Source of the DNA: CAVSUR01 sp963846005
GTDB lineage: Bacteria; Actinomycetota; Actinomycetes; Streptosporangiales; Streptosporangiaceae
Length of the DNA: 64,000 nucleotides
Assembly (NCBI GenBank): GCA_963846005.1
Contig: CAWJUH010000003.1
Coordinates: 124,001-188,000 of the forward strand
Direction of reading: 5' to 3'
A program made the position numbers and the translations under genes. Each line of letters starts with the position of its first letter. Within the stretch, counting starts at the first letter, position 1. This document shows positions 41,596 through 49,580 of the stretch, piece after piece. The notes beneath the pieces are model-generated. The model saw nothing but the letters and a program-made list of their open reading frames with translations. It was not told where the DNA came from and searched no databases.

Positions 41596-44445
41596 GTGGC
41601 CATACGGACAACTCAGCGGCTGGTGCGCAGCGCGGGCCGGGCCGAGGGCCTCGGTTACGTGCTGAAGCGGCGGCTGCTCGGCAAGCCGCTGGTGAACGAG
41701 CAGCTCGGCGAGCAGCGGCTGTCCAAGGTGATCGCGCTCGGCGTGCTGTCACCGGACGGGATCTCCTCATCGGCGTACGGCACCGAGGAAATCCTCATCG
41801 AGCTGCTCAAGGGCGGCTTGTTCGTCTCGGCGTTCGCGCTGATCCTGCCGCTGACCGGGGTCGTGCTGTTCGTCATGGCCCTGGTCGTGCTGTCCTACCG
41901 CGAAGTCGTGATGGTCTACACCCGGGCCGGCGGCTCGTACGTGGTGGCGCGGGAGAACTTCGGGCCGCGGGTGGCCCAGATCGCCGCGGTCGCGCTGCTC
42001 ATCGACTACGTGGTCACGGTCGCGGTCCAGGTCGCGGCGGGCACGGCCGCCGTCGCCTCGGCCCTGCCGCGGAGCCTGACGCACGCCCATCCCGGGCTCA
42101 CCAGCAACACCACCCTGACAGCGGTATCGGTCGCAGTCGTCGCGCTGATGTGCTACGGGAACCTGCGCGGCATCCGCGAGGCGGGCAAGTCGTTCGCCGT
42201 GCCCACCTACCTGTTCTCCGGCGTGATGATCCTCACCATCGTGGCCGGCCTGATCCGCGAGGCGCTCGGTGATCTCGGAACCTACCGCTATCCCGTGGCG
42301 GGCCAGGTCACCGCCATGCACGGCATCAGCCACGCCAGCCTGATCACCTTCGGCATGGTGTTCGTGCTGGCGCGCGCGTTCGCCAACGGCGGCTCGTCGC
42401 TGACCGGCATCGAGGCGGTGTCCAACGCGGTCAGCGCGTTCCGGCCGCCCGAAGGGCTGAACGCCCGCACCGTGCTGGTCGCCGAAGGGCTGATCCTGGG
42501 CTTCCTGGTGGCCGGCATCTCCTGGCTGGCGCACGCCACCCATGCCGCACCGTACAGCGGCGGCGTGCCGACGGTCATCGCCCAGGAGGCACAGAAAGTC
42601 TTCGGGACCTCCGCGTTCGGCACCACGATGTTCTACCTGGTCCAGGCGGCCACCGCGCTGATCCTCTACACCGGCGGCAACACCAGCTTCAACGGGTTCC
42701 CGTTCCTGGCCAGCTTCGTGGCCGAAGACGCGTTCCTGCCCCGCTGGCTGACGAAACGGGGTCACCGGCTGGTGTTCTCCAACGGCATCATCGTGCTAGC
42801 CGTGCTGTCGGGCACCTTGCTGGCGGTGGCCGGGGCGAACGTCAACAACCTGGTGCCGTTCTACGCGCTCGGGGTGTTCACCGCGTTCACGATGGCCGGA
42901 TTCGGCATGGCCCGCTATCACCACCGGACCAGGGAACGGGGCTGGCGGCACAAGCTGGTCATCAACTTCTCGGCCGGGCTGACCTCGCTCATCGTGGTGC
43001 TGATCTTCGCTGTCGTGAAGTTCAGGGAAGGCGCCTGGCTGGTCATCATCTTGTTCGCGGTCGGCGTGCCGTCGCTGATCTGGCTGAACCGGGAGTACCG
43101 GATCGAGGCCAAGGTGCTGGAGCGGATCGGCAGCCGGGACCGGCCGCCCGCCCCGCCGACCTACTCGCGCCGCACCGTGTTCGTGTTCGTGGACCAGCTG
43201 GACCTGGCCACGCTGGCCGGGCTGCGCTACGCCCGCAGCCTGCGGCCGACCAGCCTGCGCGCCGTGCACCTGGTCATCGACAACGTGCAGGCGGACGTGC
43301 TGCGCCGGGAGTGGGTGCGGGCCAGGACCGGGATCGCGCTGGACTTCGTGGACTGCCCGGACCGGCGGCTGGCCCGGGGCGCCGCGGAGATGGTCGGCGC
43401 GGAGGCCGAACTGCCCGGCGTGGGCGTGACCGCGATCTTGCCGCGGCGGGTGTACTCACAGCTGCTCGGCCGCCTGCTGCACGACCGCACCGCCGACAAG
43501 ATGGCCGCCGAGATCAGCCAGATCCCGCACGCCGCGGCCACCATCGTCCCGTTCAACGTCCGCCGCCGGGCCCGCACCATCCTGAACACCCGGATGCAAG
43601 AAGCCGCAGCGCCCCAGGCGGCCAACGGGCGGCGTGCCCCGGACGGGCGTCCCGCGCCGGGGCGGTCCGCCGGCCAGCCGCCGGCGGCAGGCCGGCCCGC
43701 TGATCAGCAACCCGCGGACGGGCGGACCGCGGGCCGGCCGCCGGAACTCAAGCCGGGCGAGGCGCAGCCGGGCCGGGTGGCCCAGCCCGCCGGCGGCGCG
43801 GCTCTGGCGGCCACCGCCCGCCCGGACGAGCCGGCCGCGGCCGCCTCCGCTCCCGGCCCCGCGCCCGGTCCTGCGCCCGGGCCGGCGCCCGGTCCCGCGC
43901 CGGGGGCGGTGGAGCCGGTGCCCGACGCAGGCCCAGCCCGACAGCGACGAGTACTCCCGGCCCAGGCCGCCCCAGGGCGTCACCCCGATCGGGTCGCTGA
44001 CCAGCCCGCAGCGGGGCAAGGTCACGGTCGAGGGCCGGATCCGCGCAGTGGAAATCCGGCCGGTACAGCAGAACACCATGCTCGCCTGCGAGGTCGCCGA
44101 CTCCACCGGCAAGCTCACCGCGCTGTTCTTCGGCCGGTCCCACATCCCCGGCCTGGTCGCCGGCAGCAAGGTCCGGCTCCGCGGGCCAGTCGGCGTCCGC
44201 GACGGCAAGGTCTACATGAGCAACCCCGCCTACGAACTGAAAGCGCACCCGACAGGCGGCACCGACCGGCCATGACCACCGGGCACGGCGCGAGCCCCCG
44301 GACGCCGGGCCTGCGGCAAGACTGCCTGCGCGGGCACGTCGGCCTGTGGACACCGTGCTGCTGCCCGGCCGGGCCGAGGAGATGTCCCGCTGCCTGCAGC
44401 ACGAAACCGACCATCTGCGCGGCGTGCTGTACCTCGACCGGCTGA
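41596..44445 (+). CDS. KimA-like APC-superfamily permease, copy 2, with aberrant readthrough tail
   Basis: The permease proper covers about residues 1-675 and matches copy 1 throughout, with the same first ten residues, the same motifs (SPDGISSSAYGTEEILIELL, RAGGSYVVARENFG, GGNTSFNGFPFLASFVAED) and an identical USP-like domain from 43069. A different Gly/Pro/Ala linker follows, which puts it in frame with the OB-fold linker (APGPAPGPAPG). At about 43927 a 2-base deletion relative to copy 1 throws the frame, so the remaining 170 codons to 44445 are out-of-frame readthrough over the OB-fold and CDF remnants and are probably meaningless. Start GTG with AGAGAGG-like sequence upstream. K+ uptake is the likely role (inference). 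Confidence 0.78.
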   Translation: MAIRTTQRLVRSAGRAEGLGYVLKRRLLGKPLVNEQLGEQRLSKVIALGVLSPDGISSSAYGTEEILIELLKGGLFVSAFALILPLTGVVLFVMALVVLSYREVVMVYTRAGGSYVVARENFGPRVAQIAAVALLIDYVVTVAVQVAAGTAAVASALPRSLTHAHPGLTSNTTLTAVSVAVVALMCYGNLRGIREAGKSFAVPTYLFSGVMILTIVAGLIREALGDLGTYRYPVAGQVTAMHGISHASLITFGMVFVLARAFANGGSSLTGIEAVSNAVSAFRPPEGLNARTVLVAEGLILGFLVAGISWLAHATHAAPYSGGVPTVIAQEAQKVFGTSAFGTTMFYLVQAATALILYTGGNTSFNGFPFLASFVAEDAFLPRWLTKRGHRLVFSNGIIVLAVLSGTLLAVAGANVNNLVPFYALGVFTAFTMAGFGMARYHHRTRERGWRHKLVINFSAGLTSLIVVLIFAVVKFREGAWLVIILFAVGVPSLIWLNREYRIEAKVLERIGSRDRPPAPPTYSRRTVFVFVDQLDLATLAGLRYARSLRPTSLRAVHLVIDNVQADVLRREWVRARTGIALDFVDCPDRRLARGAAEMVGAEAELPGVGVTAILPRRVYSQLLGRLLHDRTADKMAAEISQIPHAAATIVPFNVRRRARTILNTRMQEAAAPQAANGRRAPDGRPAPGRSAGQPPAAGRPADQQPADGRTAGRPPELKPGEAQPGRVAQPAGGAALAATARPDEPAAAASAPGPAPGPAPGPAPGPAPGAVEPVPDAGPARQRRVLPAQAAPGRHPDRVADQPAAGQGHGRGPDPRSGNPAGTAEHHARLRGRRLHRQAHRAVLRPVPHPRPGRRQQGPAPRASRRPRRQGLHEQPRLRTESAPDRRHRPAMTTGHGASPRTPGLRQDCLRGHVGLWTPCCCPAGPRRCPAACSTKPTICAACCTSTG
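43069..43623 (+). repeat. 555-bp repeat, copy B (matches 37446-38000)
   Basis: See copy A. Sequence upstream of 43069 matches copy 1 only at protein level, so the boundary is sharp and looks like a gene-conversion endpoint. Confidence 0.9.
43872..44301 (+). repeat. About 430-bp repeat, copy B (matches 38184-38615)
   Basis: Identical to copy A except for a 2-base deletion near 43927 that destroys the OB-fold reading frame relation. Confidence 0.9.
43928..44275 (+). pseudogene. OB-fold gene, copy 2 (truncated remnant)
   Basis: The OB-fold codons are intact and identical to copy 1, ending GGTDRP at 44275, but the only in-frame starts lie far upstream in permease-coding sequence in a shifted frame and encode an unrelated Arg-rich stretch. 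The 2-base deletion at 43927 separates it from the permease frame it would otherwise be fused to. Confidence 0.7.
44272..44337 (+). pseudogene. Scar of a second CDF gene
   Basis: Starts with the same ten codons as the CDF exporter (MTTGHGASPR), then jumps to GCAAGACTGCCTGCGCGGGC at 44316-44337, identical over 22 bases to 39464-39485 near the 3' end of the intact CDF gene. About 280 codons are missing. It shows that the duplicated unit originally included the CDF gene. Confidence 0.8.
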
Positions 44446-44498
44446 CCGGGCCGGTCCGGCAGGCCGTGTTCCGCGAGCTGCGTTCCAGGACGCTCTAG
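44355..44498 (+). pseudogene. Peptide deformylase 3' remnant
   Basis: In the frame ending at TAG 44496-44498: MSRCLQHETDHLRGVLYLDR then LTGPVRQAVFRELRSRTL. HETDH is the third motif of peptide deformylase (QHExDHLxG, zinc His pair and catalytic Glu). The first two motifs are absent, so only the C-terminal third survives, joined to the CDF scar. Confidence 0.75.
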
Positions 44499-47224
44499 GC
44501 CAGGCCCGCTTCGGCCAGGGCCTGCCGGGCGTCGAGGGAGCGGCAGGCCTGGCACTCGGCGTCCCAGGCGGCGGGGCGGAGGGCGTGCCGGGCGGGGGCC
44601 AGGTAGGCGGCGATCAGCTCGGCGTCCGGGCCGAGGCTCGGCATGCCGGCCTGATCGCGCAGCGCCTGCGCCGCGCCGAGCAGCCGCGCGGCGCGCCCGG
44701 CCCACCCGGCATCTCCGCCGGGCGCGCCGGATCCGCGGGGGTCGCCGTTCCCGGTGCCGGCGGCCTGGCCGCGGGTCTGCGCGACGGTGCTGGCGAGCAG
44801 TTCGATGACCTCGATGGTCAGCTCCACATCGCCGAGCGCCACCATCGCCGCGGCCTGCTGCGCCAGGATGTCGCGGGCGCCGCCCGGCCGCCCGGCACGC
44901 AGCAGGGCGGCGGCCAGGTTGGCCTGGATGACCGCGCAGCCCCAGGTGTTACCGAGCCGCTCGTCGATCTGGAGCGCCTGCTCGAGCAGCCCGATGCCCC
45001 GGTCGGCATGCCCGTCGGCGATCTCCAGCACGGCCAGATTGGACAGCGCGGTGGACTGCTTGTCCTGCTCGCCGAGCTCGGCGGCCAGGCCGATGCTGTC
45101 AGTGAGCAGCCGCCGTCCGGACTCGATGTCACCGAGGGTCCAGTGCGCGACCCCGAGGCTGGACAGTTCCATGGCCTGGCGGCTGCGGTTGCCGGCCCGG
45201 CGCCAGATGCGAAGGCAGGTCGCCAGCGCATCCCTGGCCTCGGCGGCCTCACCCTGCTGCAGCAGCAAGATGGCCAGCCCGTGCAGCGCCGCCGCCAGTT
45301 CCGGGCCCTCGTCCGCGGCCGTGGCCGCGACCGCCCGCCGCTGCCAGTCCCGGCCTTCTGCGGTGTACCCGAACGCGTACCAGAACCAGCTCAGCGCCTG
45401 GCACAGCCGCAGGCCGAGCGCGGCCCGCGGCGTCCTCCCGCCGGCCCCCTCGTCCGGCACCGGGCCGTCGGCCGGTCCCGGGCCCGGCTGCAGGCACCAG
45501 CCGAGCGCGGCCCGCAGGTTGGCCAGCTCGGCTTCCAGCCGGTCCCGGGCCGCCAGCGGCCGCGGGCCGCGCAGCTGTGGCGCGACGTCCTCGGCGAAGC
45601 CGGCGTACCAGGCGGCGTGCGCGGCCTGCGCCTGGTCCAGCTCGCCGGCTCCGGCCAGCAGCAGGCGCGCGTAGCTGCGCACCGTCTGCAGCAGGCCGGC
45701 CCTGGGCTCGGCATCCGGGCCTTCCCGGACGACGGCCAGGCTGGCGTCGGCCAGCGCGGCCACCGCGGCGAACGGGTCGGCGCCGTCCGCGGCGACCGCG
45801 GCCACGGCGCTCAGCTCGCAGTCGCCCGCGAAAGCGCCGAGCCGCCGGAACACTGCCTGCAGCCCGGGATCGAGCAGGTCGTAGCTCCACGCCATGGTCT
45901 GGCGCAGGGTCTGCTGGCGGGCCGGGCGGCCCGGGCCGGCGGCGCCGAGCTCCAGGTCCAGCCGGCTCAGCAGCGCCTTCGGGCTGAGGAGCCGGCTGCG
46001 CGCGGCGGCCAGCTCCACCGCCAGCGGCAGGCCGTCCAGCCGCTCGCACACCGCGGCCACGTCCGCGGCGTTCTGCTCGGTGACCGCGAAGCCCGGCTGA
46101 GCCATCCGGGCGTACTGCTCGAACAGAGCCACCGCGCCGGCGGCCGGGCCGGGCCGCGGCGCGGATACCGGCAGCGGCGGCACCGGGTACTCCTGCTCGC
46201 CCGGCACGTGCAGCGGCCGCCGGCTGGTGACCAGCAGCGTGACCTGCGGTGCCGCTGCCAGCAGTTGGGCGGCCACCTCGCCGGCCGCGGGCAGCTGCTC
46301 GGTGTTGTCGAGCACCAGCAGCGCGTGCCGGCCGGCGATGTGCTCGAAGAAGGTCGGCGGCGACCGGCCGTCGCCGGTGATGCCGAGCGCCTCGGCGATG
46401 GTGGTCCACATCACCGCCGCCTCGGTCACCGGGGCCAGCGGCACGAAGTACACCCCGTCGCGGAAATGGCTGTCGCTGGCGCTGGCCGCGGCCAGCGCCA
46501 GCCGGGTCTTGCCCACCCCGCCGGGTCCGGTCAGCGTGACCAGCCGGGCCGGCGCCGGGCCGGTGACCAGCCCGGTGACCTCAGTGAGCTCGGTGTCCCT
46601 GGCCACCAGGGCGGTCACCGGGGCCGGCAGGCTGCTGCGGTGGCCCAGGCTGCGCAGCGGCGGGAAGTGCTCGGGCAGGCCGGGCACCCGCAGCTGGTAC
46701 AGGTGCTGCGCGGCGGTGATGTCCTTGAGCCGGTGCCAGCCGAGGTCGCTGACGGCGGGACCGCCGTCCCGGCCGCCGGCCAGCTGCGCGGCGGCCTGTG
46801 ACAGCACGACCTGGCCGCCGTGCGCGCAGGCGCTGATCCGGGCCGCGATGTGGACGTCCATGCCGATGTAGCCGTCCTCGTGCCGGGCCGGCTCACCGGT
46901 GTGCAGCCCCATCCGCACCCGCGGTGCCGCGCCCGGCGGCCAGGAATGGGCGGCCAGCGCCTGCTGGCCCGCCGCGGCCGCGGCGGCGGCCGCCGCCGCG
47001 GCCGCGAACACCACGAAGAAGCTGTCGCCCTCGGTGCCCAGCTCGCGGCCACCGTGGCGGCTGAATGCGGCCCGCAGTAGCCGCCGCTGCGCCGACAGCA
47101 CCTCGCCGTAGCGGTCGCCGAGGCGGGCCAGCAGCCTGGTCGAGCCCTCCATGTCGCTGAAGAGCATGGTGACGGTGCCGGCGGGCAGCCCCGCGCTGGG
47201 GCTGGCGGCCGGCCCGCCGCTCAT
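44495..47224 (-). CDS. Class III nucleotide cyclase / NB-ARC ATPase / TPR regulator
   Basis: 909 residues from the ATG at 47224, overlapping the flavoprotein stop (ATGA). Cyclase domain first: VTMLFSDMEGSTRLLARLGD (first metal Asp), LGTEGDSFFVVF (second metal Asp), IGMDVHIAARISACAHGGQV, where the usual transition-state Asn is His and Arg is kept; activity could be low. A run of 13 Ala interrupts this domain. Then an NB-ARC/STAND ATPase: VTLTGPGGVGKTRLALAAA (Walker A), HALLVLDNTEQLPAAG (Walker B), TLLVTSRRPLHVPGEQEY and RLDGLPLAVELAAARSRLLSP. The C-terminus is TPR-like (SSLGVAHWTLGDIESGRR, SNLAVLEIADGHADRGIGLLEQAL). No C-terminal DNA-binding domain. Probably a signal-gated cyclase working with the CNB and MBL genes of this operon. 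Confidence 0.85.
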   Translation of the reverse strand: MSGGPAASPSAGLPAGTVTMLFSDMEGSTRLLARLGDRYGEVLSAQRRLLRAAFSRHGGRELGTEGDSFFVVFAAAAAAAAAAAAGQQALAAHSWPPGAAPRVRMGLHTGEPARHEDGYIGMDVHIAARISACAHGGQVVLSQAAAQLAGGRDGGPAVSDLGWHRLKDITAAQHLYQLRVPGLPEHFPPLRSLGHRSSLPAPVTALVARDTELTEVTGLVTGPAPARLVTLTGPGGVGKTRLALAAASASDSHFRDGVYFVPLAPVTEAAVMWTTIAEALGITGDGRSPPTFFEHIAGRHALLVLDNTEQLPAAGEVAAQLLAAAPQVTLLVTSRRPLHVPGEQEYPVPPLPVSAPRPGPAAGAVALFEQYARMAQPGFAVTEQNAADVAAVCERLDGLPLAVELAAARSRLLSPKALLSRLDLELGAAGPGRPARQQTLRQTMAWSYDLLDPGLQAVFRRLGAFAGDCELSAVAAVAADGADPFAAVAALADASLAVVREGPDAEPRAGLLQTVRSYARLLLAGAGELDQAQAAHAAWYAGFAEDVAPQLRGPRPLAARDRLEAELANLRAALGWCLQPGPGPADGPVPDEGAGGRTPRAALGLRLCQALSWFWYAFGYTAEGRDWQRRAVAATAADEGPELAAALHGLAILLLQQGEAAEARDALATCLRIWRRAGNRSRQAMELSSLGVAHWTLGDIESGRRLLTDSIGLAAELGEQDKQSTALSNLAVLEIADGHADRGIGLLEQALQIDERLGNTWGCAVIQANLAAALLRAGRPGGARDILAQQAAAMVALGDVELTIEVIELLASTVAQTRGQAAGTGNGDPRGSGAPGGDAGWAGRAARLLGAAQALRDQAGMPSLGPDAELIAAYLAPARHALRPAAWDAECQACRSLDARQALAEAGLA

Positions 47225-48693
47225 GCCCCGCCCGCGGCCCCGGGCGGGGCGGCCCGGCCCTGGCGCAGGTCGGCGAGGGCGGCCTTGGCGGCATGCAGCC
47301 CGCACATGCCGTGCACCCCGCCGCCGGGCGGGGTGGAGGACGAGCACAGGTAGACCCCGGGCAGCGCGGTGCGGTACGGGTTCCACTGCGGCGCGGGCCG
47401 GAACAGCGTCTGCCACAGCGTGCCCTGGCCGCCGGCGATGTCCCCGCCGACACAGTTGGGGTTGTGCTGCTCGACCGCGGAGGCGGTGCGGACCGACCGG
47501 GCGATGATCCGGTCCCTGAATCCCGGCGCGAAGCGCTCGATCTGCGCCTCGATCCGGTTGCTCATGTCCACGTCGGACCCGGCCGGGACGTGGCAGTAGC
47601 CCCACAGCGTGTGCTGGCCGGCCGGGGCGCGGGCGGGATCCACCACGCCGGGCTGGGCCACGATGCAGAACGGCCGCTCGGCATGCCGGCCCGCCGCCGC
47701 ATCCGCCTCGGAGCTGGCCACCTCGGCGAACGTGCCGCCGACGTGCACGGTGCCGGCCCGGCGGCAGGCGGGGGCCGCCCACGGCACCGGGCCGTCCAGC
47801 GCCCAGTCCATCTTGCAGATGCCCGGCCCGTACCGGAACCGGCGCAGGGCCGCGGCGTACCTGGCCGGGAGCCGGCCGCCGGCCAGGGCCAGGAACTGGC
47901 GCGGCGTGACGTCCAGCAAAGTGAGCGGGGCCGGCGGCAGCTCGTCCAGCCGGGCGATCCAGCGGCCGGTGCAGACCTGGCCGCCGAGTTCGGCCAGCTC
48001 GGCGGTCAGCGCGGTGGTGATGCCCGCGCTGCCGCCCGCCACCACCGGCCAGCCGACCGCATGCGCGATGACCGTGAGCATCAGCCCGAATCCGCCGGTC
48101 AGCGGGGTCCGCAGCGGCAAGATGGCGTGCGCGCTGACCCCGGCGAGCAGTCCCCTGGCCTCCTCGGTGGCGAAACCGCGGGCCAGCACCGAGGCCGGCA
48201 GCAGGCCCTCGGCGGCGAACCGGGCGGCCGCCGCCGGGTGCGCGGGCACGGTCCGCAGCGGGCCGAGGAACGCCGGCAGGATGCGGTCCGCATCGCGGGC
48301 CAGCGGCCCGAGCAGCCGCTGGTAGCGGGCCGCGTCCCGGCCGAGGCCGGCTGCGGTGTCGGCCGGTGACCCGAAGACGGCGGCGGCACGGCCGCCGTCC
48401 AGCGGGTGCGCGAACGCCACCCCGGGGGTGACCAGACGGACCCCGCGGGCAGCCAGGTCCGCGCTGCGGAAGAACGGCGACGCGGCGGCGAGCGGGTGCA
48501 CCGCCGAGCAGATGTCGTGCCGGAAGCCGGGCCGCGTCAGCTCGGCCGTGCGGCAGCCCCCGCCGGGCACCGCGGCGCCCTCTACCACCTGCACCGCGAG
48601 CCCGGCGCGGGCCAGGGTCAGCGCCGCCGCCAGGCCGTTCGGTCCCGAGCCGAGCACGACCGCGTCCGGGCCGCCGCCGCGGCCGCTAGCCAC
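47221..48693 (-). CDS. FAD-dependent oxidoreductase, CrtI/PYROXD2-like
   Basis: 490 residues from a GTG. N-terminal Rossmann site DAVVLGSGPNGLAAALTLARAGLAVQVVEG and GGGCRTAELTRPGFRHDICSAVHPLAAASPFF; C-terminal GVYLCSSSTPPGGGVHGMCGLHAAKAAL, the FAD-binding end of phytoene-desaturase-like proteins. No carotenoid genes are nearby, so the substrate is unknown. It is translationally coupled to the cyclase gene and lies 42 bases after the MBL gene, an unexpected partner in a cyclic-nucleotide operon. Confidence 0.82.
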   Translation of the reverse strand: MASGRGGGPDAVVLGSGPNGLAAALTLARAGLAVQVVEGAAVPGGGCRTAELTRPGFRHDICSAVHPLAAASPFFRSADLAARGVRLVTPGVAFAHPLDGGRAAAVFGSPADTAAGLGRDAARYQRLLGPLARDADRILPAFLGPLRTVPAHPAAAARFAAEGLLPASVLARGFATEEARGLLAGVSAHAILPLRTPLTGGFGLMLTVIAHAVGWPVVAGGSAGITTALTAELAELGGQVCTGRWIARLDELPPAPLTLLDVTPRQFLALAGGRLPARYAAALRRFRYGPGICKMDWALDGPVPWAAPACRRAGTVHVGGTFAEVASSEADAAAGRHAERPFCIVAQPGVVDPARAPAGQHTLWGYCHVPAGSDVDMSNRIEAQIERFAPGFRDRIIARSVRTASAVEQHNPNCVGGDIAGGQGTLWQTLFRPAPQWNPYRTALPGVYLCSSSTPPGGGVHGMCGLHAAKAALADLRQGRAAPPGAAGGA

Positions 48694-48735
48694 GGGATGC
48701 CGGCCCGGCCTGCCCGCTGGTTCCCCGCGGCGGTG

Positions 48736-49578
48736 TCATAGATCGAGTATCTCGCCCTCGGCGGCGACTACCGCGGCAACCGGGCCGGCCGCCACGCGGG
48801 CGGCCAGCTGGTCGAGCTCGGCATCGGTGCGGCCCGGCTTGTGGTGGGCCAGCAGCACCTGGCGCGCCCCGGCCCGGCGGGCCAGGCCGATGGCGTAATC
48901 GGCGGCAGCATGCCCGAACGCCGCCTCCGCGGCGACCTCCTCGGGCAGCAGGAACGCGTCGTGGATCAGCACGTCGGCGTCGGCGGCCAGGGCCAGCGCG
49001 GCCGGGTGGTACTCGCCCCAGCCGTCCGGGCCGGGCCCGAGCACGGTGGGGCAGTGATCGGGCAGGTAGGCGACCGCGCTGCGGCCGTCGCTGACCCGGT
49101 AGCCGTAGGTGGCGCCGCCCTTGTGCGGGATGGGCCGGGCCTCGACGGCGAAGCCCTCCGCCTTCAGCGGCCCGGGACCGATCGCGGCGAACCGCCAGTC
49201 GCCGCGCAGCCCGGCCGGCCCGATCGGGAAGTGCGGCGGGGACATGCCGCGGGCCAGCACCTCCTCGGCGCTGGCCCCGTCCGGCTGCGCGGGCAGCAGC
49301 AGGGTGACCCGCGCGTCGTCCCGGTCCCCGGCGGTGAAGAACGGCAGCCCGTGCACATGGTCCCAGTGCAGATGGGTGAGCAGGATCGTGCCGGTGAAGG
49401 GCCGGCCGCCCAGCAGCGGGGTGACCTGGCGCAGGCCGGTTCCCGCGTCCAGCACCAGCGACGGGACGGCGGCCCCGTCGTGCGCCAGCGCGACGCACGA
49501 GGTGTGGCCGCCGTAGCGCAGGAAGTCCCGGCCCGGCGCGGGCGTGGAGCCGCGAACCCCGCACAGGTGCAGGCGCAT
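48736..49578 (-). CDS. MBL-fold metal-dependent hydrolase
   Basis: 280 residues. Metallo-beta-lactamase fold with the full metal motif THLHWDH (HxHxDH), plus AYLPDH, LIHDAFL (metal Asp region) and LLAHHKPGRTD (last His). N-terminal RLHLCGVRGSTPAPGRDFLRYGGHTSC is found in a branch related to RNase Z and class II-like cyclic phosphodiesterases. In an operon with a cyclase and a cyclic-nucleotide-binding protein, cyclic-nucleotide phosphodiesterase activity is an attractive but untested assignment. Two bases separate it from the CNB gene. Confidence 0.82.
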   Translation of the reverse strand: MRLHLCGVRGSTPAPGRDFLRYGGHTSCVALAHDGAAVPSLVLDAGTGLRQVTPLLGGRPFTGTILLTHLHWDHVHGLPFFTAGDRDDARVTLLLPAQPDGASAEEVLARGMSPPHFPIGPAGLRGDWRFAAIGPGPLKAEGFAVEARPIPHKGGATYGYRVSDGRSAVAYLPDHCPTVLGPGPDGWGEYHPAALALAADADVLIHDAFLLPEEVAAEAAFGHAAADYAIGLARRAGARQVLLAHHKPGRTDAELDQLAARVAAGPVAAVVAAEGEILDL

Positions 49579-49580
49579 GC

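Noticed and set aside
43634..44275. Intact second OB-fold gene starting at 43634
   Set aside because: The first 100 codons of that frame are an out-of-phase reading of the permease linker; only the last part is OB-fold, so it is listed as a remnant.
44585..46801. 738-codon open frame antisense to the cyclase-STAND gene
   Set aside because: Shadow frame; no motifs and strongly skewed composition.
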